Position numbers and translations under genes: made by a program. Positions 30,250 through 39,084 of a stretch of 64,000 nucleotides of DNA are shown piece after piece. Every line of letters begins with the position of its first letter. Position 1 is the stretch's first letter. Under the pieces are notes generated by a model. The model was not told where the DNA came from. It saw nothing but the letters and a program-made list of their open reading frames with translations, and did no database searches. This stretch comes from Flavobacterium sp. 9R (GTDB lineage: Bacteria > Bacteroidota > Bacteroidia > Flavobacteriales > Flavobacteriaceae), in assembly GCF_902506345.1 (NCBI RefSeq), contig NZ_LR733413.1, positions 1,342,569 to 1,406,568 on the forward strand, written 5' to 3'.

Positions 30250-30930
30250 TTAATTGTCTTCCAACAAATCTGGTCTTCTGTTTTTGGTGTGCTCATAAGC
30301 CATGTCTTCTCTCCATTTGTCAATTTTTGCAAAATGCCCACTCAACAAAACATCAGGAACTTTCCAGCCTTTGTAGTCGGCAGGTCTCGTATAAATTGGG
30401 CCCGACAACAATCCATCCTGAAAACTATCGGTCAAAGCTGAGGTTTCGTCACTCAAAACCCCAGGAATCAATCGTATCAAGGCATCGCACAAAACCAAAG
30501 CGCCCAATTCGCCTCCAGACAAAACATAATCGCCTATAGAAATTTCTTTGGTAATAAAATGATCTCTTACCCGCTGATCCACTCCTTTATAATGTCCGCA
30601 CAAAATGATAATGTTTTCATACATCGACATCGTATTGGCCATTTTTTGGTTCAGCGTGTCTCCGTCGGGCGACATATAAATGATCTCGTCGTAGGTTCTC
30701 TCGCTCTTCAAATGCGTGATGCAAGCATCAATCGGTTGTACTGTCATCACCATACCCGCGCCTCCGCCAAAAGGATAATCGTCTACACTTTTTTGTTTGT
30801 TGGTCGTGTAGTCTCTCAAGTTGTGAAAATGCACTTCCACCAACCCCTTGTCGATAGCACGTTTCATAATCGAAGCCTCAAAAGGACTTCTCAATAATTC
30901 AGGTAAAACGGTAATAATATCAATTCTCAT
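30250..30930 (-). CDS. trmD: tRNA (guanine37-N1)-methyltransferase
   Basis: Methylates G37 next to the anticodon, preventing +1 frameshifts. A 226-aa SPOUT-class enzyme with the trefoil-knot SAM site: [13 protein letters not shown] (about 51-63), [11 protein letters not shown] (about 110-120) and [15 protein letters not shown] (about 131-145). The C-terminal domain ends at PDLLEDN. The ATG at 30930 gives the usual N-terminus [20 protein letters not shown] on the minus strand (30957-30950) is a likely -7 box, giving a leader of about 15 nt. Confidence 0.97.
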   Translation of the reverse strand: MRIDIITVLPELLRSPFEASIMKRAIDKGLVEVHFHNLRDYTTNKQKSVDDYPFGGGAGMVMTVQPIDACITHLKSERTYDEIIYMSPDGDTLNQKMANTMSMYENIIILCGHYKGVDQRVRDHFITKEISIGDYVLSGGELGALVLCDALIRLIPGVLSDETSALTDSFQDGLLSGPIYTRPADYKGWKVPDVLLSGHFAKIDKWREDMAYEHTKNRRPDLLEDN

Positions 30931-31013
30931 TGTAGTATTTTATATCGCGCAAAGGTACAAATTAAATGATAGGACACGAATCAAGTGATACATCCTTATA
31001 GTTATTTGGGCGT

Positions 31014-31065
31014 GACCCCGAGGTACACGACTTTGCACAACCAAAAGTCCCTGCTCCTCGGGGTC
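31014..31065 (-). repeat. Second hairpin attached to element copy C
   Basis: GACCCCGAGG (31014-31023) pairs perfectly with CCTCGGGGTC (31056-31065), enclosing 32 nt. It directly adjoins the conserved GATATAGCGG flank of copy C and is far more GC-rich than its surroundings. Copies A and B show no equally clear second hairpin. Confidence 0.65.
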
Positions 31066-31128
31066 GGGCTATCCGCTATATCTCTTGGGGCGAACCCCGC
31101 CCCAAGAGGATACCGCTCCTATCCCTCA
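31056..31128 (-). repeat. Dispersed hairpin element, copy C
   Basis: Read on the minus strand: AGCGGTATCC (31117-31108), a perfect 11-bp stem (CTCTTGGGGCG / CGCCCCAAGAG, loop 5) and GATATAGCGGATAGCCCGA (31082 downward). The flanks match copies A and B while the stem is entirely different. Located in the trmD/DUF1569 intergenic region, in the same direction as both genes. Confidence 0.78.
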
Positions 31129-31159
31129 CGCAATCCCTGCAAATCAAGACACTTTTCGG

Positions 31160-31603
31160 TTATACCCCAAACTGTCTCAAATGATGGTCCAAGTGTCTGT
31201 ACATCAATTTGTCCCAATCTTCATAACTCATCTTTCCCCAAAACGGATGATGCATGACCGTAATTACCGAAGTTCCTTTGGCAAATTCTTGAACACAAGC
31301 TATAAGTTGTGCTTGGCTTTTTTCAAAATCAGAATGGGCAGTGATACGGAATTCTTTTGCCGTGGGACTATTTTTTCCAAAGTCATTGTTAAAGGCTTTG
31401 TTTTTCAATAACCGTCCCAACAAACGCATAGGGAAACTAATTGTTAAATCTTGTTTTCCAAAAGCTACATTTATGGCAGCAATACAGTGTTCACACATTT
31501 GGTCCACGCTCATTTTGCCCCAAAGTGGAGTAGAATTGGCGTTTAAATTCTGAATTCTCTCAATCAAAATCGCATTGTCGGAAGTCGTGTAAATAGAAGG
31601 CAT
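31160..31603 (-). CDS. DUF1569 (DinB-like) protein
   Basis: A 147-aa cytoplasmic protein. The sequence fits DUF1569, a DinB-related four-helix family: LWGKMSVDQMCEHC near residues 27-40, the conserved HPFWGKMSYEDWDKLMYRHLDHHLRQFGV tail (in parts) with the closely spaced histidines expected to form a metal site. The ATG at 31603 was chosen; the longer frame starts with TTG. Function unknown; possibly a thiol-linked stress protein by analogy with DinB relatives. Confidence 0.82.
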   Translation of the reverse strand: MPSIYTTSDNAILIERIQNLNANSTPLWGKMSVDQMCEHCIAAINVAFGKQDLTISFPMRLLGRLLKNKAFNNDFGKNSPTAKEFRITAHSDFEKSQAQLIACVQEFAKGTSVITVMHHPFWGKMSYEDWDKLMYRHLDHHLRQFGV

Positions 31604-31791
31604 AAGTTCTTTGGTATTAGGTTGTAGCAAATATAATTCTTTCGCTTAAAACTTAGTTGTTTTACATTCAGTCAATTACTTTTTGAGGAATTATTTGGTA
31701 GGGTTGATGGTTTCTCAATAAAAGGAACTTTTGCCTGCGATACTGTTTTTTTTAGTACTTTTAAAACCTAATAATTTGTAAATTTTTCAAT

Positions 31792-33915
31792 ATGAATTCT
31801 TTTTCAAAAATAGCTAGTGCGGGCTGTCTTTTGTTGTTCAGTACGCTGCTAGTAGAGAACGTTAATGCCCAAAATACTACTGCTCCTATGAACAATCCTC
31901 TTTTGCAACGAAGTACTTTACAGTACCAAACGCCACCTTTTGATAAAATTAAAGACGAACATTTTAAACCTGCTTTTGACTATGGTTTAAAAGTGCACGA
32001 CGAAGAAATCGAGAAAATCACGAATAATACGGCAAAACCTACTTTCGAGAATACCGTTTTAGCGCTAGAAACTTGTGGTGTAGATTTAGGTAGAGCAACT
32101 GGAGTTTTTTATAATCTTTCGGGGTCTAATACTAATCCAACACTTCAGGCAATTGAAGCAGAATATGCACCAATTTTTTCGGCGCATAACGACAAAATTT
32201 ACTTGAATAGTAAATTGTATAACCGCATTAAAAGCATTCCATTGTCGAGTTTAAAAGGAGAAGATAAAAAACTAACCGAATACTACTTGCAACAATTCGA
32301 ATTAGCAGGAGCTAATCTTTCAGAAGCCGATAAAGAAAAAATGAAAAAGATCAACGAAGAGTTGGCTACATTGAGTACTTTATACAGCAATAAATTATTA
32401 ACTGCTCGTAAAAATGCTGCCGTGTTTTTTGATGCAGCTTCAGATTTGGCGGGTTTAACGCCTGATGAAATTGCAGCTGCCAAAGCCAATGCTACCGCAG
32501 CAGGACAAGATGGGAAATATATGATTGCGATTATCAATACCACACAGCAACCTGTTTTGATGAGTTTGACCAATCGTGCGTCTAGAGAGAAGGTTTTCAA
32601 AGCTTCTTGGTATCGTGCAGAAAAAGGAGATGAAGGCGATACTCGCGAAACCCTTGAAAAAATGGCCAAATTGCGTTTGCAAAAAGCACAATTGATGGGT
32701 AAAAAGAGTTTTGCTGAGTGGAAATTACAAGATCAAATGGCACAAACTCCAGCACCTGCAATGGATTTGTTAGCCAAAATCGCAAAACCAGCAGTAGCCA
32801 AAGCCAATGAAGAAGCCAAAGACATTCAAGCCTTAATTGATGCGCAAAATGGTGGTTTTAAATTAGAACCTTGGGATTGGGATTTCTATTCTGAGCAAGT
32901 GCGTAAAGCCAAATACGATTTGGACGAAAGTCAAATCAAACCGTATTTTGAAATTGGTTCAGTGCTAGAAAAAGGAGTCTTTTTTGCAGCAAAACAGATG
33001 TACGGACTTACTTTCAAAGAAAGAAATGATTTACCAGTGTACAATTCTGATGTAAAAGTGTATGAGGTTTTCAATGATAAAGGCGCTTCAATCGCGATTT
33101 ACTATTTGGATTTTTATGCGAGAGACAATAAAAATGGTGGCGCTTGGATGAGTAATTTGGTGAATCAATCGCATTATTTAAACCAAAAACCAGTCATTGT
33201 CAATGTGTACAATTTTGCAAAACCAGTTAATGGTAATCCATCTTTAATCAGTTTTGATGATGTAACCACATTATTTCACGAGTTTGGACACACCTTACAC
33301 GGATTGTTTGCCAACCAAAAATATGTAACACTTTCTGGAACGGCTGTACCGAGAGATTATGTGGAGTTTCCTTCGCAAATCAACGAACACGCTGCTTTAG
33401 ATCCAACGGTTTTGAAAAATTACGCAGTGCATTATCAAACCAAACAAGCAATTCCACAAGAGTTGATTGATAAAATCAAAAAAGCAGATACTTTCAATAA
33501 AGGGTATGTGGTAACTGAATTGTTGGCTGCCGCAACACTAGATATGGCTTGGCATAGTGTAGAAAAAGAGTCGGATTTTAAACCTACTTTAGATTTTGAA
33601 AAAGAGGCTTTGAAAAAATATGGTTTGTTAGTGAATGAAGTACCTACTCGTTATCATTCTCCTTACTTTGCTCACATTTGGGGAGGCGGTTACTCTGCAG
33701 GATATTACGCTTACACTTGGTCTAAAACTTTAGATTATAATGCTTACGATTGGTTTGAAGCCAATGGTGGAATGACTAGAAAGAATTGTGATCGTTTTGT
33801 GAAATACATTTTGTCTGTAGGGAACAGTGTAGATTTGAACAAAGCTTTCAAAGAATTCATCGGTCACGATATGAAGATTGAACCGTATTTAAAAAATGCA
33901 GGATTGACTAAATAG
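31792..33915 (+). CDS. dcp: M3-family metallopeptidase (peptidyl-dipeptidase Dcp-like)
   Basis: A zinc oligopeptidase that removes dipeptides from peptide C-termini. The 707-aa protein has an N-terminal signal peptide (about 1-26, ending NVNAQ), so it is exported, unlike cytoplasmic oligopeptidase A. The zinc site is HEFGH at 496-500 with the third ligand E525 in VEFPSQINEH. The C-terminal HIWGGGYSAGYYAYTWS motif that shapes the substrate channel is present (about 623-639). Length matches Dcp (about 680-715 aa). It is transcribed alone, with a terminator after it. Confidence 0.94.
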   Translation: MNSFSKIASAGCLLLFSTLLVENVNAQNTTAPMNNPLLQRSTLQYQTPPFDKIKDEHFKPAFDYGLKVHDEEIEKITNNTAKPTFENTVLALETCGVDLGRATGVFYNLSGSNTNPTLQAIEAEYAPIFSAHNDKIYLNSKLYNRIKSIPLSSLKGEDKKLTEYYLQQFELAGANLSEADKEKMKKINEELATLSTLYSNKLLTARKNAAVFFDAASDLAGLTPDEIAAAKANATAAGQDGKYMIAIINTTQQPVLMSLTNRASREKVFKASWYRAEKGDEGDTRETLEKMAKLRLQKAQLMGKKSFAEWKLQDQMAQTPAPAMDLLAKIAKPAVAKANEEAKDIQALIDAQNGGFKLEPWDWDFYSEQVRKAKYDLDESQIKPYFEIGSVLEKGVFFAAKQMYGLTFKERNDLPVYNSDVKVYEVFNDKGASIAIYYLDFYARDNKNGGAWMSNLVNQSHYLNQKPVIVNVYNFAKPVNGNPSLISFDDVTTLFHEFGHTLHGLFANQKYVTLSGTAVPRDYVEFPSQINEHAALDPTVLKNYAVHYQTKQAIPQELIDKIKKADTFNKGYVVTELLAAATLDMAWHSVEKESDFKPTLDFEKEALKKYGLLVNEVPTRYHSPYFAHIWGGGYSAGYYAYTWSKTLDYNAYDWFEANGGMTRKNCDRFVKYILSVGNSVDLNKAFKEFIGHDMKIEPYLKNAGLTK

Positions 33916-33942
33916 TTGATTGACAATGTGTTACTAAGGCTT

Positions 33943-33974
33943 AAAAATGACATTCGAAAGGATGTCATTTTTTC
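33943..33974 (+). terminator. Terminator after the M3 peptidase gene
   Basis: AAAAATGACAT / ATGTCATTTTT stem with a short CGAAAGG-containing loop, then a T run. Confidence 0.82.
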
Positions 33975-34083
33975 TGTTTATGCTTTCTATGTTGACTTTT
34001 TTTCTCTTTGAATAAAAGAATTTTGAATACATTTACTCAACAAGTTTCTTGGTTGAAACTATTTATTATTCAAAAAAAACATT

Positions 34084-34878
34084 ATGAATTTTTATAAAAT
34101 AGTGGTGTTGGGTTGTATTCTAGCTCTCTCTTTTGGGGCTTTGGCTCAAACAACATCAAGACAATGGAATGGCAAAAAGTGTGCGGTAGTACTAACTTAT
34201 GATGATGCCTTGAATGTACATTTAGATAAGGTGATTCCAGCGTTGGATGCTTTCAAGTTTAAAGGGACTTTTTATTTAGTTGGATCATCGCCAGTAGTGT
34301 CAAAACGTTTGAGCGAATGGCGTGTAGCTGCTAAAAAAGGGCATGAACTAGGTAATCACACCTTAAATCATCCTTGTGACGGGACTTTTGCAGGAAGAGA
34401 TTTCGTCACTCCCGAAGCCGATTTGTCTAAATTTTCAGTAGCTCGAGCGATTAACGAGATCAAAGTTACCAACACGATTTTAGAGGCCATCGACGGCAAA
34501 AAAGAGCGCACTTTTGCTTATCCGTGCGGGGATCGTAAAATAGGAGATGTTTATTATTATGATTTGCTAAAAGAAGATTTTGTGGCGGCGAGAGGGGTCG
34601 AATCGGGGTTGTTGCAAAAACAACAAGTTGATTTGGCAAATATCAATTGTTTTGGACAAAGCGAATCTACTGCTGTGCAAATGATTGCGCAAATAGAAGC
34701 TGCAGAAAAGGCAGGTTCGTTTGCTGTACTTCTATTTCACGGTGTTGGAGGGGAACACGGACTTAATGTCTCTGCGGAAGAGCATCAAAAAGTATTGGTC
34801 TATCTTAAAAAAAGAGAGAAAGATATTTGGGTTGCCACAATGGTTGAGGTTGCCAATTATATCAAAAAGAGCAAATAA
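34084..34878 (+). CDS. Exported polysaccharide deacetylase (NodB/CE4)
   Basis: A metal-dependent de-N-acetylase of carbohydrate esterase family 4, acting on chitin-, peptidoglycan- or glycan-type N-acetyl groups. The 264-aa protein has a signal peptide (about 1-22, GALAQ). Motif 1 is TYDDAL (D40/D41), motif 2 is HxxxH (H92 and H96 in GNHTLNHPC), motif 3 is FAYPCGD, and a late motif HGVGGEHG supplies the catalytic base region. It begins a run of forward genes that are loosely spaced and functionally mixed. Substrate not assignable. Confidence 0.87.
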   Translation: MNFYKIVVLGCILALSFGALAQTTSRQWNGKKCAVVLTYDDALNVHLDKVIPALDAFKFKGTFYLVGSSPVVSKRLSEWRVAAKKGHELGNHTLNHPCDGTFAGRDFVTPEADLSKFSVARAINEIKVTNTILEAIDGKKERTFAYPCGDRKIGDVYYYDLLKEDFVAARGVESGLLQKQQVDLANINCFGQSESTAVQMIAQIEAAEKAGSFAVLLFHGVGGEHGLNVSAEEHQKVLVYLKKREKDIWVATMVEVANYIKKSK

Positions 34879-34917
34879 ATTTTTAAAGTAGTTATTATCT
34901 GTTTAATAGTTAAATGT

Positions 34918-35484
34918 ATGAGCGAAAGTAATAAAAGAAAAAGTCAGGCTAAAACATTGAGAGTATTTAGAAAAGTGCACCGAACCACGGGTGCTTTTTT
35001 ATTTATTTTCTTTTTCATTATATCCATCACTGGATTGCTTTTAGGGTGGAAAAAGAATAGCGGTGGCTTACTATTGGCTGATTCTCGCAAAGGAACCACA
35101 ACCGATTTGAGGCAATGGCTCCCTGTGGATAGTTTAAAACAAAAAGCCTGTTATTATTTGCAAAAGGAAGTCTCACCTAATGTTTCTTTAGCATTGAATA
35201 GAATTGATATTCGTCCTGATAAAGGAATGGTGAAGTTTGTTTTTGAAGAAGACTATTGGGGCGTTCAATTGGATGGAGCTACTGGAGCATTACTTCATCT
35301 AGAACGTCGAAATGCTGATTTTGTCGAAAACATTCACGATGGTTCCTATCTAGATGCATATTTCGAAACGGGCAATGGGATTTTTAAATTGATTTATACC
35401 ACTGTAATGGGACTAGCTCTTTTGGTTTTTACCATAACTGGTTTTTGGCTTTGGTATGGACCTAAGCGAATGCGTGTTGCTTAG
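34918..35484 (+). CDS. PepSY-associated membrane protein
   Basis: A 188-aa inner-membrane protein with two transmembrane segments: about 26-46 (TGAFLFIFFFIISITGLLLG, ending GWKKN) and about 158-180 (IYTTVMGLALLVFTITGFWLWYG). The loop between them (about 50-155) resembles a PepSY-type domain. KVHRTTGAFLF with its histidine is the usual start of PepSY-associated TM proteins, which often accompany ferric-reductase or iron-uptake genes. No such partner is next to it here. Function unknown; confidence concerns the family. Confidence 0.75.
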   Translation: MSESNKRKSQAKTLRVFRKVHRTTGAFLFIFFFIISITGLLLGWKKNSGGLLLADSRKGTTTDLRQWLPVDSLKQKACYYLQKEVSPNVSLALNRIDIRPDKGMVKFVFEEDYWGVQLDGATGALLHLERRNADFVENIHDGSYLDAYFETGNGIFKLIYTTVMGLALLVFTITGFWLWYGPKRMRVA

Positions 35485-35634
35485 CTTTAATTTGAAACTA
35501 CTTTATTAATCCAAATCAATTTTGTTTTGTAGTTTTGTTAAGTTGTTGTTTTTTAAATGGTTGTGTTTTATTTGTAAAAGCGAATAACACACTCTAAGCC
35601 CTTATTAATCACTATAATTTTAACAAATAAAAAT

Positions 35635-36354
35635 ATGAAAAAAGGATTTGTAATTGTCGTTTTACTCTTTTTGTCTCAACTAACTTTCGCGCAAAAAGAA
35701 TGGTTTTCCACTTTTTCTGATTCGACTGCTTTGGTCAAACAAGCCAATCAGATCTCATCAACGTTTATTAAGGACATTGCCAATGTCAAACCAACATTGG
35801 TGTTAACTCTGAAAACCAGATTGAATACCACGCCTTATCTTATTTATTATGATGATGATGGTAAACAAAAAACAGCCAATTTGCCTTTATGGGATCAAGT
35901 AATTCCCGAACAAAAAGCTTTTTTCTATGAAGTTGCTGGGGGAGAAGTAGAGGGTAAGGAAGTTTTCGGATTGTTTTTTAACGGATTTTATTTGCCGCAT
36001 GAGCTAGGACATGCCTTGCAACATAGGAGAGAAGGGAATGTGCTCGGCTCTTATGAAAGTGAGTATTTTGCAAATGTTGTTGCTATGCTTTGGTGGAAAA
36101 AACAAGGGAAGAAAAAAGAACTGGAACAATGTTATCGCTATGCCAAAAAAATGTGGGCAAAACTACCTAATCCAGTACCGGAAGGAATGAGTATAGAAGC
36201 CTATTTTAAGGCTAATTACCAGCAAGCTTCTCAAAATCCGTATACTTATGGTTATATGCAATTCAAGCAATTTATTTTGGTTTATGAAGATAAAAACTTG
36301 CCCAATTTTGAAGTGTTTGTCAAGAATTACCTAGCCTCAAAAGGAAAATTATAA
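35635..36354 (+). CDS. Exported HExxH putative metallopeptidase, unknown family
   Basis: A 239-aa protein with a signal peptide (about 1-20, LTFAQ). A zinc-peptidase-like motif HELGH occupies residues 122-126, with E141 or E143 in YESEYFAN a likely third ligand, the spacing of a gluzincin. Aromatic, basic sequence follows. I do not recognise the family. The motif suggests a small secreted or periplasmic metalloprotease. It lies 150 bp downstream of the PepSY gene and 41 bp before a VOC protein; a shared function is not evident. Confidence 0.68.
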   Translation: MKKGFVIVVLLFLSQLTFAQKEWFSTFSDSTALVKQANQISSTFIKDIANVKPTLVLTLKTRLNTTPYLIYYDDDGKQKTANLPLWDQVIPEQKAFFYEVAGGEVEGKEVFGLFFNGFYLPHELGHALQHRREGNVLGSYESEYFANVVAMLWWKKQGKKKELEQCYRYAKKMWAKLPNPVPEGMSIEAYFKANYQQASQNPYTYGYMQFKQFILVYEDKNLPNFEVFVKNYLASKGKL

Positions 36355-36394
36355 TAAAGTTTCAAAGGAATTTTTAATCTAAAATTATAATGCT

Positions 36395-36778
36395 ATGAGA
36401 ACAGTAAATGCAGTAACTTGGTTCGAAATCTATGTTGACGATATGGATAGAGCTAGAAAATTTTATGAAACTGTTTTAGGAGAAGTGATGATACCAATGC
36501 CAATGCCTGAAGGGTTTTCTGGTCAAATGGTGGCTTTTCCTTGGGTAGAAGGGGCTACTAATTCGTCAGGAGCGCTTGTACAAGATGAAACGAGGAAGCC
36601 AAGTGCAGCAGGAACTTTAGTCTATTTTGCTTGCAGAGATTGTGCAGAAGAGTTAAGCAGAGTGGAAGCAGCTGGAGGCAAAGTCGTTGCGCCAAAGTTT
36701 GCCATTGGTGAACACGGTTTTTGTGGATTAGCTTCTGACACCGAAGGCAATACAATCGGTTTTCACTCGATACATTAA
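36395..36778 (+). CDS. VOC (glyoxalase/bleomycin-resistance fold) protein
   Basis: A 127-aa cytoplasmic protein of the vicinal oxygen chelate superfamily. AVTWFEIYVDDMDRARKFYETVLG starts the first babb repeat, and LVYFACRDCAEELSRVEAAGGKVV the second (read in parts). C-terminal DTEGNTIGFHS is typical. The family binds a metal and handles diverse substrates; the reaction cannot be deduced. It begins a close group with the next two genes (26- and 17-bp gaps). Confidence 0.83.
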   Translation: MRTVNAVTWFEIYVDDMDRARKFYETVLGEVMIPMPMPEGFSGQMVAFPWVEGATNSSGALVQDETRKPSAAGTLVYFACRDCAEELSRVEAAGGKVVAPKFAIGEHGFCGLASDTEGNTIGFHSIH

Positions 36779-36804
36779 TATAGCTCAAAACAGAATATTT
36801 TCAA

Positions 36805-37263
36805 ATGACGCCATTATTCAAAAAATTAAATTTTAAAAATCATAAAGCAATTTTAGTTCTGAATGCCCCAACATCTTTTGTCTCAGAAAAGGAGGCAATG
36901 GCAAACGAAACTGTTTTTTACAACAACGAAAATGAAATAACAACTATTGATTTTGTTATGGTTTTTGTCACGCAATTGCAAGAAATAGAAACAGCGATTA
37001 CGACACTTTTTCCAAAAATTAACGGAGATGCTATTGTTTGGTTTTGTTATCCAAAAGGAACTTCCAAAAAATACAAATGCGAATTCAATAGAGATAATGG
37101 CTGGGCAGTTTTAGGGAATTTCGGTTTTGAACCCGTTCGTATGGTCGCTGTTGATGAAGATTGGAGCGCTCTACGATTCAGAAAAACGACCTATATTAAA
37201 ACGCTTACTCGTAGTTCTAGTTTTGCGATTTCTGCCGATGGAAAAGCAAGAACCCAGAAATAA
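36805..37263 (+). CDS. Conserved protein of unknown function
   Basis: A 152-aa protein without signal peptide or membrane helix. It has an alpha/beta pattern: KAILVLNAPTSF, FVMVFVTQLQEIETAI, DAIVWFCYPKGTSKKYKCEFNRD, then VRMVAVDEDWSALRFRKTTYI. It slightly resembles DUF3052-type proteins, but I am not sure enough to assign that. Located between VOC and cupin genes with gaps of 26 and 17 bp, so it is probably in one transcript with both. Confidence 0.62.
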   Translation: MTPLFKKLNFKNHKAILVLNAPTSFVSEKEAMANETVFYNNENEITTIDFVMVFVTQLQEIETAITTLFPKINGDAIVWFCYPKGTSKKYKCEFNRDNGWAVLGNFGFEPVRMVAVDEDWSALRFRKTTYIKTLTRSSSFAISADGKARTQK

Positions 37264-37280
37264 TTTATCTTAAAATAAAA

Positions 37281-37631
37281 ATGAAGCAGTCAACAACGAG
37301 CGCTAAATTTCTTTTAGCCAAAGAGCAAGAATGGGAAAATGTAGGAGAGGGAATTCAGCGGCAGATAATGGCTTATGACGAACGGGTAATGCTCGTCAAT
37401 GTAAAATTTGAAAAAGGTGCTGTTGGTGTACTTCATAAGCACTATCACACTCAAGTTACTTATATAGCAGAAGGAATTTTTGAGGTAACTATTGATGGTG
37501 AAACCCAAACTCTTCTAACAGGAGATAGTTTTTATATTCCGCCGCATGCTATTCATGGTGTAGTTTGTTTAGAGGCAGGACTTCTGGTTGATGTTTTTAG
37601 TCCCATGCGTGAGGATTTTATGAGTCAATAA
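37281..37631 (+). CDS. Cupin-domain protein
   Basis: A 116-aa single-domain cupin. Cupin motif 1 supplies H52, H54 and possibly H56 (LHKHYHTQVTYIAEG), and motif 2 supplies H89/H92 (DSFYIPPHAIHGV). The set is compatible with a bound metal. Small cupins are sugar isomerases, dioxygenases or ligand sensors; which one applies here is not visible. It ends the VOC-unknown-cupin group. Confidence 0.85.
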   Translation: MKQSTTSAKFLLAKEQEWENVGEGIQRQIMAYDERVMLVNVKFEKGAVGVLHKHYHTQVTYIAEGIFEVTIDGETQTLLTGDSFYIPPHAIHGVVCLEAGLLVDVFSPMREDFMSQ

Positions 37632-37671
37632 AATTAATTATAAGCAAAAATCGATATCGCATTTATTTTCG

Positions 37672-37679
37672 TAAATTTG
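37672..37679 (+). promoter_or_regulatory. Possible -7 box of the immunophilin gene
   Basis: TAAATTTG, 23 bp before the ATG at 37703; matches TAnnTTTG. No clear -33 element. Confidence 0.4.
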
Positions 37680-37702
37680 CGCCTCAATAAAAATAATTTA
37701 TC

Positions 37703-38635
37703 ATGGAAAACGGAATATATGCTAAATTCAATACCTCTAAAGGATCGATTTTGGTAAAATTGACGCACGATTTGACTCCAGGAACTGTTGGGAATTTCGT
37801 GGCTTTAGCTGAAGGAAATATGGAAAACAAAGTAAAGCCTCAAGGTGTAAAATACTATGATGGTTTATCTTTTCACAGAGTAATTCCTGATTTTATGATT
37901 CAAGGGGGATGTCCAAAAGGAACAGGAACCGGAGATCCAGGATACAAATTTGATGATGAGTTTCATCCTTCTCTAAAACACGATCGTCCAGGGGTTTTGT
38001 CTATGGCTAATGCTGGACCTGGAACTAATGGATCTCAGTTTTTTATCACTCACGTTCCAACAAGCTGGTTGGATAACAAACACACTGTTTTCGGAAACGT
38101 AATCGAAGGACAAGAGGTTGTAGATGCTGTATCACAAGGAGACCAATTGGAGACTTTAGAAATTATTCGTGTTGGTGAAGAAGCGCAAAACTGGAATGCT
38201 ATCGAAGCTTTTATCGGTTTAAGAGGTGCTAGAATGAAAAGAGAAGCAGCTTTGAAAGCAGAAGCAGAAGCAAAAATGGAACAATTGGCTGCTGGTTTTG
38301 AAAAAACAGAAAGCGGATTACGTTACCAATTTATCCAAAGAGGTTCTGGAAAAAAAGCAGAAAACGGAAAAACAGTTGCTGTACATTATGAAGGTTCTCT
38401 TGAAAACGGAAAAGTATTTGATTCTTCTTACCCAAGAAAAAAACCAATCGAATTTCGTTTAGGACAAGGTCAAGTGATTGAAGGTTGGGACGAAGGTATT
38501 GCTTTGTTGCAAGTGGGAGATAAAGCCCGTTTTGTAATCCCATCTGATTTGGCTTATGGTCCAAGTGGAGCAGGAGGAGTAATTCCACCACATGCTACTT
38601 TGATTTTTGATGTTGAATTAATGGATGTAAAATAA
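37703..38635 (+). CDS. Cyclophilin-FKBP fusion peptidyl-prolyl isomerase
   Basis: A single 310-aa protein carrying two unrelated prolyl-isomerase folds. Residues about 1-165 are a cyclophilin: [13 protein letters not shown] at 57-69 with catalytic R59, then [18 protein letters not shown] charged helical linker (about 170-195, [17 protein letters not shown]) leads to an FKBP domain (about 200-310: [58 protein letters not shown]). There is no signal peptide, so it would act in the cytoplasm on folding proteins. Such dual-family immunophilins have been reported in Flavobacterium. It has its own promoter-like box and terminator. Confidence 0.93.
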   Translation: MENGIYAKFNTSKGSILVKLTHDLTPGTVGNFVALAEGNMENKVKPQGVKYYDGLSFHRVIPDFMIQGGCPKGTGTGDPGYKFDDEFHPSLKHDRPGVLSMANAGPGTNGSQFFITHVPTSWLDNKHTVFGNVIEGQEVVDAVSQGDQLETLEIIRVGEEAQNWNAIEAFIGLRGARMKREAALKAEAEAKMEQLAAGFEKTESGLRYQFIQRGSGKKAENGKTVAVHYEGSLENGKVFDSSYPRKKPIEFRLGQGQVIEGWDEGIALLQVGDKARFVIPSDLAYGPSGAGGVIPPHATLIFDVELMDVK

Positions 38636-38660
38636 AAAAAGCGTTACTCAATAAATAGAT

Positions 38661-38697
38661 CCCAAAACAGACTAATTGACTGTTTTGGGATTTTTTT
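38661..38697 (+). terminator. Terminator after the immunophilin gene
   Basis: Stem TCCCAAAACAG / CTGTTTTGGGA with an ACTAATTGA-like loop, followed by a T run. Strong intrinsic terminator. Confidence 0.88.
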
Positions 38698-38730
38698 TGA
38701 AGTATTGAATAGAAACTAAATAGAAATTCT

Positions 38731-39084
38731 ATGAGTATAAAAAATGAGACTTTTTTAAGTTGGGAACAATTTGAAAGAGTAGAGATGCGAGTAGGAACCA
38801 TTTTACAAGTGAATGATTTTCCTGAAGCCAGAAAACCAGCGTATCAACTCACTATTGATTTTGGTACTATTATAGGTATTCGTAAATCTTCGGCTCAGAT
38901 AACTTCGCATTATACGAAAGAGGAATTAGTAGACCGACAAATCGTAGCAGTAGTTAATTTTTCTAAAAAGCAAATAGGTAAATTTATGAGCGAATGCTTG
39001 GTGCTTGGCGCTGTTGGCAAGCAGGGTGATGTAGTTTTGTTGTCTCCCGATTTTAAAATTGAAAACGGATTAAGAGTCGCTTAG
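38731..39084 (+). CDS. csaA: tRNA-binding OB-fold protein (CsaA-like)
   Basis: A 117-aa stand-alone tRNA-binding domain of the EMAPII/OB type. The pattern FERVEMRVGTILQVNDFPEARKPAYQLTIDFG (read in parts), then SAQITSHYTKEELVDRQIVAVVNF, and ending DVVLLSPDF is typical of CsaA and the C-terminal domain of MetRS. CsaA homologues are described as chaperone- or tRNA-related. It would be a cytoplasmic dimer. Its stop overlaps the convergent hydrolase stop by 4 bp. Confidence 0.9.
   Translation: MSIKNETFLSWEQFERVEMRVGTILQVNDFPEARKPAYQLTIDFGTIIGIRKSSAQITSHYTKEELVDRQIVAVVNFSKKQIGKFMSECLVLGAVGKQGDVVLLSPDFKIENGLRVA

Noticed and set aside
30985..31411. Overlapping forward open frames of 90 and 108 codons
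   Set aside because: They run through hairpin element copy C and antisense to the DUF1569 gene; the frames exist because of GC-rich repeat sequence.
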